Assembly (NCBI GenBank): GCA_029255685.2
Contig: CM055312.2
Coordinates: forward strand, 55,028,202-55,092,201
DNA length: 64,000 nucleotides
From: Silene conica
Taxonomy: Eukaryota > Streptophyta > Magnoliopsida > Caryophyllales > Caryophyllaceae
Direction: 5' to 3'
This document shows, piece by piece, positions 1-10,375 of this stretch. Each line of letters starts with the position of its first letter. Within the stretch, counting starts at the first letter, position 1. Made by a program: the position numbers and the translations under genes. Under the pieces are notes generated by a model, which searched no databases, was not told the DNA's origin, and worked only from the letters and a program-made list of their open reading frames with translations.

Positions 1-1036
1 CTATCAAAATTGGTAATATATTGTTTAGTGGAATGGTATACTACAATTAGTAAGTGTCAATTATTGGTGTATGGTAAATTGTTAATGATGTTTTGACGTT
101 TGTTTAATATATCGATAAGAGATGTAATATTGTGATAATTATTTGTTAACGATAATCACATGGTTATGGGTATATTATGGATACATATAACGTGTTAAGA
201 TTAAATCATTTTTAAGCATGATGAATGGATATTTAGTAGTGTTGTTAGTATGAATAGAATTTAATAGGAAGTATTACTTATAGGAACGGAGTTCGAAGTG
301 GAATAATTCTAGCAACTGTTTGGTTGTCGTTCTGCAAATTGAAGTAGGGGAATAACTGGGAACTCGTTTATGATATGAGATGTGATTATTAGCTGTTGTG
401 AGTTTTATACTTTATATTGAATGATTAATGTTATAATGTTATTAATGATACGTATGTTCTTATAATGTGGAAATGCGATATTGGGTCTTGTGATATCGAG
501 CGGAGATATTGGGTCTTGTAATATAGAGAGGAGATATTGGGTCTTGGGATATGGAGTGGAGATATTGGGTCTTGTGATATGGAATGGAGATATTGGGTCT
601 TGTGATATCGAGTGGAGTTATTGGGTCTTGAGATTTGGAGATGGAGGAAGATGCATTTCTACTATTGAATATGTTTTATTTATCATCATAGTCAACCTCG
701 TGGTTGACCCTATGTATTCGTGTGACACCTACGATGATCCGGAATGGGGAGTAGATTCTACAGGAAAGAGACGAATGAGCTAGGAGCTGGGACGGGGATG
801 TGAGATGCAGACTTGGGACCGACTTAGAATTATATCGCTTATAAATTAGTCATCACTTGTACTTTTATTCTGCTGCGTTGTTTTTGTATTATGGAAGTTT
901 AAATTTTATCAATCGTATATAAAGTACTTTGGTTGTTTACTTTGTGATTCACTATCTCGGTCATTCCGTGTTGGTAACAGTCCTATTTATTTGAGAATGT
1001 CTGGCAAAAGACTCTTAAATAAATGGGGTTGTTACA
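1..1036 (-). mobile_element. Partial LTR of a Ty3/Gypsy-like element (X)
   Basis: The right edge reads gggttgttaca, so on the minus strand it starts TGTAACAACCCC, the usual start of plant Gypsy LTRs and like the TGTAACATCCC start of element A. At 1037 the sequence switches abruptly to A's LTR: the matching stretch at 35626 continues with no such junction, so X appears to have been inserted there. It contains a 28-bp tandem array. The left part runs off the window, so total length and TSD cannot be checked. No coding region is visible. It could be a solo LTR or the end of a full element. Confidence 0.6.
477..644. repeat. 28-bp tandem repeat, six units
   Basis: Six consecutive units begin gatattgggtcttg and vary at their ends. 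Several units are small inverted repeats, such as GATAT and ATATC around a tgggtcttgtg loop. The array sits inside LTR X, in the same kind of position as the stem-loop arrays of the other Gypsy LTRs in this window. The open frame across it (481-783) is a by-product of the 28-bp period and flanking sequence, not a gene. Confidence 0.85.
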
Positions 1037-1553
1037 ATCCTACTACACTAGCAGCATATAAATCCCAACAATCCCAAGTGTGAATCTCACTTATCAATAC
1101 TGAGCACAAAAACCATGAATTTGCAAGCAATTAATCATTCAAGAGGCAAAACTCAGAATTGTGACGAATACTCAATGTTCATCCATAAACTTCATAATCT
1201 CAACAACAATATTCATATACTTTATAAACATACTAATTATGCATGAACAACACATAATCATCCTCAAATCACCATAAACAAACACATAATCTCATGTCAA
1301 ATTAATTTAATGACAAAGCCGAGTTTTCTCATCACGGTCACCTTATCAAGCGTCTTCACCACTTGATTCTTCAAACACAAATGAGTCCTTCTCCAAGTCC
1401 TCCAAATCAACACCTTAAAACAAAAGAGAAGATGGATTAAAGTTGATTTTCGAGTTTAACACCAAAACAGCCCGGAAATGGAATTGAGTGATTTCCAAAT
1501 TAAAAGAAATAGATGTGACGGGAATGAGAAAAGGAATGCGTAGAAGAAAACCT
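1037..1553 (-). mobile_element. Gypsy A left LTR, first segment
   Basis: This stretch is closely similar to 35626-36145 in A's right LTR, starting aatcctactacactagcagca. It is cut at 1553 by Copia copy 1 and resumes at 9934. The intact counterpart at about 36140-36160 reads straight through the insertion point, which confirms the empty site. On the minus strand this is A's 3' LTR. Confidence 0.85.
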
Positions 1554-2541
1554 TGTTGGGGCTGGTGTCCTTGACAATTAAGTACAATGACTTATTAAAT
1601 CTCTTTAAGGATCACAAGGGCATACTTTTGTATTATTACCAGTTGATCCACGTTTATCAATAACGGTTGGCTTGCTAGATAAGTTTGACGTTATTGTCAT
1701 ACGGATGGCGGTGATCAACTGGTCCCTATACGTCACACCTATAGGACACGTTTGAGAGATGTGAAGGTATGAAAATACAGTCACATTTATGCCGGATATG
1801 ACTAAACAGTTAGTCAGAGGTGTTGACTAATAAATTAGTCAATAAGATGTTGAGATTATTATTTAATACGGATTAAATAATTTTAGCTAATACGGATTAC
1901 AAGATTAATTCGTAAATTAAATATAAACGGTCATATTTAATTAAATATAGTATTCGCGTATTAATATAAACAGTTATATTAATTTGGGTAATTATACAAT
2001 ATCGTATTTTGTCAGACCATTATTAATATATCGACTGTATTAATATCTGATAACATGTTACGATTTATAAATAAAACCCGCGAACAACTTAAAGCTAAAC
2101 GGGTCGAATCACGCATAGGTATAAGGTAAGAGTGGAAAAAGCCCACTCCTACCCTACCCGTTCGGCCGACCATGTGGTACTACATAAGGAGAGTTTTTCT
2201 CCTTATGTCAGTGACTGGTAATTCATAATTCTGAAAATTAGGGTTTTGAGACATTCTTTTTCCCAAAACCTCAGATCTCACATCTAAAACCTCAAGGGCT
2301 CTCCCTATATTGCAAGGCAATTGGAGAGGATTTCTAGCACACGCGGCCACGTCTCAAACTAAGTCTTGGGTGCAAGTTATAGGAGGGAATTTACTTTAAT
2401 TCCTGTTCTTAGGCCATAAGCACAAAGGACCAAAGGTTGAATTCTTTTTCTTATCCTTTTTAATCTTATGACTATAAACACAACTGTATTTTTCATTATA
2501 ATCCTGCAAGTTTAGGGTGAATACATGCTTTATTCCCCACA
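1554..2541 (+). repeat. 5' LTR of Copia copy 1
   Basis: Starts TGTTGGGGCTGG and ends TTCCCCACA, 988 bp, and matches 8941-9928 throughout by eye. Compared with copy 2's LTRs, most of it is nearly identical, but a block around 2160-2290 is clearly different sequence, so the LTRs of this family are mosaic. Confidence 0.97.
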
Positions 2542-2543
2542 AG

Positions 2544-2555
2544 TGGTATCAGAGC
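2544..2555 (+). promoter_or_regulatory. Primer-binding site, initiator Met tRNA type
   Basis: The 12 bases TGGTATCAGAGC lie two bases after the 5' LTR. This is the standard plant LTR-retrotransposon primer site, complementary to the 3' end of initiator methionine tRNA. Confidence 0.93.
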
Positions 2556-2638
2556 CAGGCCATGAAAATTTTACTTTTGTGTTTTTCATAAGTTTATTTA
2601 AAAGTTTTTGAAAAAAAACTCGTTTCTGCCGCCGTGTC

Positions 2639-2886
2639 GGTCGGTCGACCAGTTATAGCGGTCGGTCGACCGCCCCTGTGTGAGTTTTCTGTTTTTTTTT
2701 TCAAAACAGTTTCCTTTGTGAGAAATCGTGTTCAGAAACTCGGTTTCGTGTTTTGTGGTCGGTCGACCTGTTTTTCGGGTCGGTCGACCATTCTGCTTTA
2801 AAAAAAAAAAAATAAATAAAAATAAAAAAATTTTTTTTTTTTTTTCGTCAGGTGGTCGGTAGACCTGTTTTTCCGGTCGGTAGACC
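2639..2886 (+). repeat. Three 12-9-12 hairpin modules in the Copia 1 leader
   Basis: Paired 12-mers start at 2639 and 2660, 2757 and 2778, and 2854 and 2875. Each pair is 21 nt apart with a 9-nt spacer. The first two pairs are GGTCGGTCGACC and the third is GGTCGGTAGACC. As RNA, the first two pairs fold into 12-bp stems with two G-U pairs; the third has two central mismatches. They lie between the primer site and gag, where retroviruses and retrotransposons usually carry packaging and dimerisation signals. A-rich and T-rich runs separate modules two and three. Confidence 0.9.
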
Positions 2887-4251
2887 ACCCCTGTAACAGA
2901 CTCGTTTTTTTTTTTTTTTTTATTTCCGAAAATAACATGTTTTATTTTCACATGGCCTTTAGTAATATACTATATACGGAAATAGTATATTATTAATTTT
3001 GTGAAACGGTTCACCCTCTTTAGATACATATTATTTTAAAACGGTTTAAAATAATAGGATTATAAACTTGTTAAAATTGGTGATTAAAACGGTATAGTCA
3101 CTTAATTTTAATCTTAAAAGGTGGTTTGGTATAAATTTATTAATCATAATAACAGTATTATGTCATGTATAAATTGTTTTTTAGTTGATGCATTTTATTT
3201 ATCGTCTTGTGAATGCCTTGTATGCTTTCAATAACGTATTTAATTTTTGCAAACGGTTGTAACTTAGTGTGGCCTTAGAAGATTGTGTCACCGTAATGAA
3301 GGGACACGATCTTGCTTGTAATTTTGAGATCTTGAATCTCCGTTTTGGGTTTTTGCCATGTAATTACTTTTGTATTTAAATTAGAATGTATCTAGGATTA
3401 CTTTTGTAATTTAAATTAGTAATTTTGTGAAGACCAAAGACAAGACGGAGGCCGGATGCTCACTCCCGCTGCAAGGACCAAGATGGAACATCAAGACAAG
3501 CTTCTAGGGTCCAACAGTGGATTCCAAGTTGTTTTATGTTTATTTTGGTAGGATAGGCCACACTAGGACTTTTATTTACGTTTATTGCATTTACCTTTAT
3601 GCTTTCTTCGATAATAGCTTGCATCATATTCCGCCTAAAAACCAAACCACCTATATCATGCCTGAAAACTGACTCATGTAGAGGTCACGCGTTAGTTTTC
3701 TGTGACAATACAGATGTCACATGTCAATTTAAAAGCCATCACTTTATTTAATTCATTCACGCAAATGCTAGTTTTTAGTTCACTTAAATATGGATAAATA
3801 AGAGTTGATGGGGTCTTCCTCGTATAACCAAAAATTGAGATTAGTCTTTATAAATCAGCCTCCCATGAATCCCTTCTTCGTCGGTAGGCATAATATGACC
3901 CCTTCTACGTCGGGTAAGTGGGAACAGATGATTTATTTTATCTCAACATCATGGTCACTCGATAATATTCCAGTGACTGAGATGGACTAATAGATAGATA
4001 TACGGAAATCTATCGACCAAGAGTTCCAACGATTGGAATTAGCCAAACTGTGGGCTTATCAATATACGGAAATTGAGTCTTGGGATCGTTTATATAATTC
4101 TTGAGGGAGATCAATTATATAAATGCATGAGTCTACGAGTTTAAATTCAATTTAATATAGACTTAAATCACAACAATAAGTTGCTTATATGGTTTTGTTT
4201 TATCTTCTTTTCAGTGTAGAACACGTTCATTAAAACTGCTGTAAAACTAAA
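2887..4251 (+). other. Long untranslated leader of Copia copy 1
   Basis: About 1.4 kb of AT-rich DNA lies between the hairpin block and the gag start codon. Copy 2 has the same leader at 20638-21987 with a few small differences. I see no coding region: short open frames such as 3460-3645 and 3805-3990 have no family resemblance and start at arbitrary ATGs. Confidence 0.75.
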
Positions 4252-7200
4252 ATGGCTGGTGAAGACCCAATGCCAAGTGCCAAGCTAGCACGTGAATCCT
4301 GGCTAAAAGCCTTCATGGACTCCATGAATCAGTCAACTAGACTGAGGAATGATGGGTCAAACTTCTCTGACTGGGAGGCAGCACTACGGAATGCTGCCAT
4401 TGCTGACGGAAAGCTCAAGTTCTTAACTGAGCCCATTCCGCCACACCCAGGAACTAGAGCTAGAGCCAACGATGTTCGCGCTCATAGCGACTTCGTCATG
4501 GAAGGGGGTGCGATAAAGAACGTACTCATCTATGCAATGGAATCCAATTTGCAAAGACGCTTCATAACCCATGGTGCAAACAAGATTTTCACCACGCTCA
4601 CTAACGAATTCTCCAAGGCTCCGAGAATCGTTTCTTATGAGCATACCTGTCGCTTCTTTGAGGCGAAACTCCAGAAGGGCCAAGCTGTTAGCCCACATAT
4701 TCTCAACATGATTGAGAATATCGAGAAACTGGAGACCCTAAACTGCAAGATCAGTGAGAACATCATCGTTGATCGCATGCTTCATTCGCTTCATGATGGG
4801 TTCGCCCTCTTTAGGGCCAACTACTACATGAACGACATGAAGAAGACTCCCCATGAGCTCCACTCCCTTCTCGTACAGACTGAGAAGGATCTAAAGTTGA
4901 GTGGGAGTCTAAAGCAGGATGTTCTCATGATCTCAAGTAAGGGAAAAGGTAAAGGGAAGGGTAAAGCTCAGGGCGACCTAGCGGTAGGTAGGCCCAGGTT
5001 CAAGAAACCAGGATTTGCTAAGAGTGGGCCTGGTGAGTCGAGTAACTCACAAGGCAAGACAAAGAGCAAGGATACAAGCATGGAATGTCAACATTGCCAC
5101 AAGACTGGGCATTGGAGGCGCTCATGCCCCGTGTATCGCGAGGACATTAAAGCAGGCCGTGTTACTCCTGTTGGTATGTCTTCTTCTTCTTTTATTCACA
5201 TGATTGAGATTAACCATGCAAGTTGCGGAACTTGGGTACTTGATACTGGTTGTGGTTCTCATCTATGTAATCATGTGCAGGGCCTCCGAAACCAAGAACC
5301 CCTAATCAAGGGTGAGGTGGACCTGCGTGTCGGGAATGGAGCACGTGTGGCTGCAGTCTCGAAGGGAACATACGTAATCCAGCTTCCAAGTGGATTCGAG
5401 TTATTTTTATATAACTGTTATTATGTTCCTAGTTTGTCCAAAAACATTATTTTAGTTTCTGCACTTGACAAACTCGGCTTTTCATTTGTAATAGAGAATA
5501 ATAGCTGTATTTTCTCCTTACACAATATGATTTATGCCAAGGCAGTTTCCATGAATGGAATTTATGTTTTAGATCAAACCACCGAGATATTACATGTGAA
5601 TAATAAAAGAATAAAGGTAGGTGACAAAGATCAAACTTACCTATGGCATTGTCGTACGGGACACAAAATGAGAAACGCGTAAAACAGCTCATACAGAATG
5701 GAGCTATTTCGCCCTTTGATTTCGAATCATATGGCACGTGTGAATCATGTCTCATCGGCAAAATGACTCGTATTTCCTTCAAAGGTGTTGGAATGCGCGC
5801 TGCCGACCTATTAGGACTCATACATACGGACGTATGTGGCCCTATGTCGATCAACGCACGAGAAGGCTATAGGTATTTCATCACTTTCACGGATGATTTG
5901 AGTAGATATGGCTATGTCTACTTGATGAAACATAAAAGTGAATCCTTTGACAAGTTCAAAGAATACCAGAATCGGGTACAGAACCAGCTGGGTAGAAAGA
6001 TTAAAGCACTACGTTCGGATCGTGGTGGTGAGTATCTTTCACACGAGTTTGATCAACACCTAAAAGACTGTGGGATCGTGCTACAGTTGACTCCACCTGG
6101 AACACCACAATTAAATGGTGTGTCCGAACGGAGAAATCGAACTTTACTCGATATGGTTCGATCCATGATGAGTCACACCGTTGTGCCTGATTCATTGTGG
6201 GGATATGCTCTTTTGTCAGCCGCTCTAATACTTAACCGAAGTCCGTCTAAAGCTGTTGACAAGACTCCATTCGAGTTATGGAAGGGAACGGTCCCCAACT
6301 TGTCCTTTATTAGGGTTTGGGGCTGCGAGGCTTATGTCAAGTGGAGACACGAGGATAAGCTCGGCCCGCGATCGGTCAAGACATACTTTATAGGCTATCC
6401 AAAGGGAACGTTTGGTCATTACTTCTACTCGCCTACCGAACAACGTGTTTTTGTTGCGGCTAGTGCGACGTTCTTAGAGAAAGAATTTCTCGAGAACAAG
6501 TCGAGTAATAGAACCTTCGAGTTATCGGAGGTTCAAGAACCAACTACCGAGCAACCATTGGAGGAAACAGTACCTTCAACCGAGGCTGCGGTAGATATCC
6601 CTGAGGAACCTAGGAGGTCAGGAAGAGTCTCTATTCCACCGGACAGATACATTGGTATGGTCGAGGAACACGATACAGATGACGTCTTACTCCTAGAGGG
6701 TAATGAACCCAAAACCTATAAAGGTGGCAGGACTAGTTCTGACTCAAAGCTATGGCTAGAAGCCATGCAATCCGAGATGGACTCCATGTATGAGAACAAC
6801 GTGTGGGATCTTGTGGACCTACCTGCAAAGGTACGTCCCCTTCAATGCAAATGGCTTTACAAGATAAAGCATGCCGTGGAAGGACAACAAGATATCCACA
6901 AGGCTACACTAGTTGCTAAAGGTTTCACCCAAGTGCCAGGCTTGCACTATGATGAGATCTTTGCACCCGTAGTCATGCTACGTTCCATTCGGATTATCTT
7001 AGCGATCGCCGCATTTCATGACTATGAAATATGGCAAATGGACGTTAAAACCGCCTTCTTAAACGGTTATTTGGAGGAAGAGTTGTACATGGTACAACCC
7101 GAGGGTTTTATCGATCCAGCACATCCTAAGAAAGTTTGCAAGCTTAAGCGTTCCATCTATGGACTTAAGCAAGCATCGCGGAGTTGGAATCATCGCTTCG

Positions 7201-8078
7201 ACCAAGTGATAAAAGAGAATGGGTTCATTCGATCAGTCGAGGAACCATGTCTCTATATCAAGTCGAGTGGGAGTAAGATTGTATTCCTAGTACTGTATGT
7301 CGATGACATACTCTTGATTGGGAATGACATACCTCTCTTATCTTCGGTTAAAGCATGGTTGAAAAACCATTTCCAGATGAAAGATCTGGGAGAGGCACAA
7401 AGAATTTTGGGCATCCGTATCTACAGGGATAGATCACGACGGATGTTGTCTCTCAGTCAGGAATCTTATATAGAGAAGATTCTGGAGAGATTCAGCATGA
7501 CGAACTCCAAGAAGGGGTTCCTTCCTATGACTCCTGGGCTTCACTTGAGCAAGACTCAAGAAGCTAAGTCAGTGGAAGAGAAAGAGCGCATGAGTCGGAT
7601 TCCTTATGCTTCGGCAATAGGATCGATCATGTATGCCATGATATGCACACGTCCTGACGTTGCATATGCATTGAGTATGACAAGTCGATTCCAAGCTCAT
7701 CCAGGTGAACAACACTAGATGGCCGTGAAAAACATTCTTAAGTACCTACGGAGGACTAAAGATTGGGGATTGACTTTTGGAGGCGACTCGACGCTCTGCG
7801 CCACGGGTTACGCAGATGCTAGCTTCCAAACGGATCGAGATGACTCGAAATCTCAGTCTGGATTCGTTTTCACTCTTAATGGCGCTGCTGTCAGCTGGAA
7901 AAGTTCTAAACAGAATGTTACAGCAGATTCTACGACTGAGTCCGCGTAAAAGAAGATATTAATTGATAAGATCGCTACGGATGACAACATAGCTGATCCT
8001 CTCACTAAAGCATTACCACGTGATAAGCATGAAGGGCACATTCATTCCATGGGAATTGGATGTGTTCCTAAGTTGTAG
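4252..8078 (+). pseudogene. gag-pol: Copia copy 1 gag-pol, three disabling lesions
   Basis: The start ATG and protein match copy 2 closely. Gag runs to an intact CCHC zinc knuckle at about residues 279-292, followed by the protease motif LDTGC near residue 331. Lesion one is a 1-nt deletion near 5666, just after WHCRTGH in the integrase HHCC zinc finger; the first frame ends at 5682. The second frame carries the integrase core, reverse transcriptase with YVDD, and the connection region. Lesion two is a TGG-to-TAG stop at 7716-7718. Lesion three is a deletion of about 200 nt at about 7941, which removes most of RNase H (from the TESE motif through the CDN motif) and shifts the frame. The last codons resume before the original stop at 8076-8078. 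Because the LTRs are identical, these lesions probably predate the insertion. Confidence 0.95.
5174..5280 (+). other. Candidate intron at the gag-protease junction, Copia copy 1
   Basis: The donor G|GTATGT follows the codons just after the zinc knuckle and is trailed by a TC-rich tract. The acceptor TGTGCAG|GG lies 107 nt later. Removal would delete the protease DTG motif and join Gag to a short tail of about a dozen codons ending in a stop. A spliced Gag-only RNA is known for the barley Copia element BARE. Splicing here is inferred from sequence alone. Confidence 0.4.
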
Positions 8079-8842
8079 TACTCTTTTATGAATTCATGTA
8101 ATAATTCATTTTCTCGTGTACTCTATTCAACCTTATTGTTATGATATAAAATGTTTTGTTTCTCATGTGGAATTGTACGCCAATTTTGAACACCACAAAG
8201 TGAACTGATTAACATTACATCGTTTTGGTCCTTGATTACCCACTTGAGCTGATAACTCAGGTAATCATTTTGTGACGTTGGTTGATGGTGGGTTCAACGA
8301 GCCATAAGTCACGTGGATGACTGACCAATCACAAAGGCGAGTTATACGGATATCTCGTAGGACACCCCGTGACATCGTTATGGAGTCCTAAATGTTTTAT
8401 AACATTGGGTGCCAGGTCGTGGATAGGACCTCCATAGTGTTCCTTAGAGTCGAGTCTTTTGACTTTCAACTGTTTCTTGAGATTAAGACAGATTTTGGGT
8501 AACTTTGGTTTCTTTCCCACGGTCACCGTAACAGGGGCCAAGAGGATTTTTTCTGGGTTATTTCATGCTGGGCGATATCGGCAGGATTCGAGTTGAGGGA
8601 AATATCCAAACCCTTATCAGGATTTTATCATTTCTCAGGGCCACTCGAGGAGTAGTAACTGAAATGCATGGCCATGCTCGAATACAGATTCGTTTTATCA
8701 GTTAAGTTACTCTCTAGTCGGGGAAACCACTCTTGATACAGATCGCTTGTGAGATACGACCTTTGCGAATGCGGATTTGCAAATTGTCTTACATTGAGTG
8801 GGAGAAATTTTAAAAGGATATGAGATTCGGTTATCGCACCTA
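8079..8842 (+). other. 3' untranslated region of Copia copy 1
   Basis: Non-coding DNA between the pol stop and the polypurine region, conserved almost base for base in copy 2. Copia-3 has a recognisably similar layout before its 3' end (about 45190-45655), with a shared gaactgattaac/gaactggattgac block and a gccgggtcgtgg-like block. Antisense open frames at 8329-8541 and 8628-8915 are conserved only because the two copies are nearly identical. Confidence 0.7.
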
Positions 8843-8940
8843 CACTTGTACGGACAAGTGGGAGTTTGTTGGAGATTGTGTCCTCCACATGTAGTGTGAT
8901 AACGTCATTGCACATACCCTTGTACGGACAAGTGGGAGAT
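8843..8940 (+). promoter_or_regulatory. Polypurine tract with duplicated hairpin, Copia copy 1
   Basis: The functional tract AAGTGGGAGAT ends at 8940, against the 3' LTR. A very similar copy of the tract plus the start of the LTR lies 74 bp upstream (about 8850-8888). Each copy sits in a small hairpin: CACTTGT-ACGG-ACAAGTG at 8843-8860 and CCCTTGT-ACGG-ACAAGTG at 8917-8934. Confidence 0.75.
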
Positions 8941-9928
8941 TGTTGGGGCTGGTGTCCTTGACAATTAAGTACAATGACTTATTAAATCTCTTTAAGGATC
9001 ACAAGGGCATACTTTTGTATTATTACCAGTTGATCCACGTTTATCAATAACGGTTGGCTTGCTAGATAAGTTTGACGTTATTGTCATACGGATGGCGGTG
9101 ATCAACTGGTCCCTATACGTCACACCTATAGGACACGTTTGAGAGATGTGAAGGTATGAAAATACAGTCACATTTATGCCGGATATGACTAAACAGTTAG
9201 TCAGAGGTGTTGACTAATAAATTAGTCAATAAGATGTTGAGATTATTATTTAATACGGATTAAATAATTTTAGCTAATACGGATTACAAGATTAATTCGT
9301 AAATTAAATATAAACGGTCATATTTAATTAAATATAGTATTCGCGTATTAATATAAACAGTTATATTAATTTGGGTAATTATACAATATCGTATTTTGTC
9401 AGACCATTATTAATATATCGACTGTATTAATATCTGATAACATGTTACGATTTATAAATAAAACCCGCGAACAACTTAAAGCTAAACGGGTCGAATCACG
9501 CATAGGTATAAGGTAAGAGTGGAAAAAGCCCACTCCTACCCTACCCGTTCGGCCGACCATGTGGTACTACATAAGGAGAGTTTTTCTCCTTATGTCAGTG
9601 ACTGGTAATTCATAATTCTGAAAATTAGGGTTTTGAGACATTCTTTTTCCCAAAACCTCAGATCTCACATCTAAAACCTCAAGGGCTCTCCCTATATTGC
9701 AAGGCAATTGGAGAGGATTTCTAGCACACGCGGCCACGTCTCAAACTAAGTCTTGGGTGCAAGTTATAGGAGGGAATTTACTTTAATTCCTGTTCTTAGG
9801 CCATAAGCACAAAGGACCAAAGGTTGAATTCTTTTTCTTATCCTTTTTAATCTTATGACTATAAACACAACTGTATTTTTCATTATAATCCTGCAAGTTT
9901 AGGGTGAATACATGCTTTATTCCCCACA
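8941..9928 (+). repeat. 3' LTR of Copia copy 1
   Basis: 988 bp, no difference from 1554-2541 detected by eye. It is followed by the TSD aacct at 9929-9933 and then by the rest of Gypsy A's LTR. Confidence 0.97.
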
Positions 9929-9933
9929 AACCT

Positions 9934-10310
9934 TACCTTAAACGGAGTTCAAACGAGTTTGGAATAAGGATCTTTGTGAAGTAAGAAAAGTTGGGTTTGT
10001 TTGGGAATGGGAATCTGATTTCTCAAACCTTGGGGAAGAAGGAAGAGGTTATGAGAAAATGAGGGGGAACCTTCCTTCACATTTCTTTTATTGCCACTTT
10101 ATGAGACGGGTTTTTAATTAGTTGTTCGGGATTTTTAGTAAACGGAAATGCCAAGAGAATATTTACATCTTAAGATTATAAAATCTCAAAATGGAACTTA
10201 CAGGATATATTTTAAATTTAAGTTTACGAACTTTAAATAAAATATATTATCTTTCCGAAAATTACTTTAATTTATTTAAAATACGGTTTATGAAAATATG
10301 GGATGTTACA
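9934..10310 (-). mobile_element. Gypsy A left LTR, second segment
   Basis: Continues the match to 36146-36527 and ends gggatgttaca, which is the TG end of the LTR on the minus strand. The next bases (atcaccccacc) are, on the minus strand, the purine-rich GGTGGGGTGAT tract expected just upstream of a 3' LTR. Confidence 0.88.
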
Positions 10311-10375
10311 ATCACCCCACCTTTCAAAAAGTTTCATCCTCGAAACTTGAAAGAAGAAAAATCTAAGAAAAAACC

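Larger units (their letters stand above)
1554..9928 (+). mobile_element. Copia LTR retrotransposon copy 1, recent but defective
   Basis: An 8375-bp element with 988-bp LTRs at 1554-2541 and 8941-9928. I see no difference between the LTRs, which implies a very recent insertion. The TSD aacct lies at 1549-1553 and 9929-9933. An initiator-methionine-type primer site follows the 5' LTR and a polypurine tract precedes the 3' LTR. The order Gag, protease, integrase, reverse transcriptase, RNase H is that of Ty1/Copia. The coding frame is broken in three places. It is inserted in Gypsy A's left LTR, in opposite orientation to A and to copy 2. Confidence 0.97.

Noticed and set aside
481..783. 100-codon frame at the start of the window
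   Set aside because: A by-product of the 28-bp tandem repeat, which is not a multiple of three, plus flanking sequence.
2544..2561. tRNA-like sequences at primer sites (also 22314, 40030, 50021)
   Set aside because: Only 12-18 nt complementary to tRNA 3' ends; no tRNA gene structure around them.
8329..8915. Antisense open frames in the Copia 3' region, repeated at 15769-16355
   Set aside because: Their identity merely reflects near-identity of the two copies; no recognisable domains and no promoter evidence.
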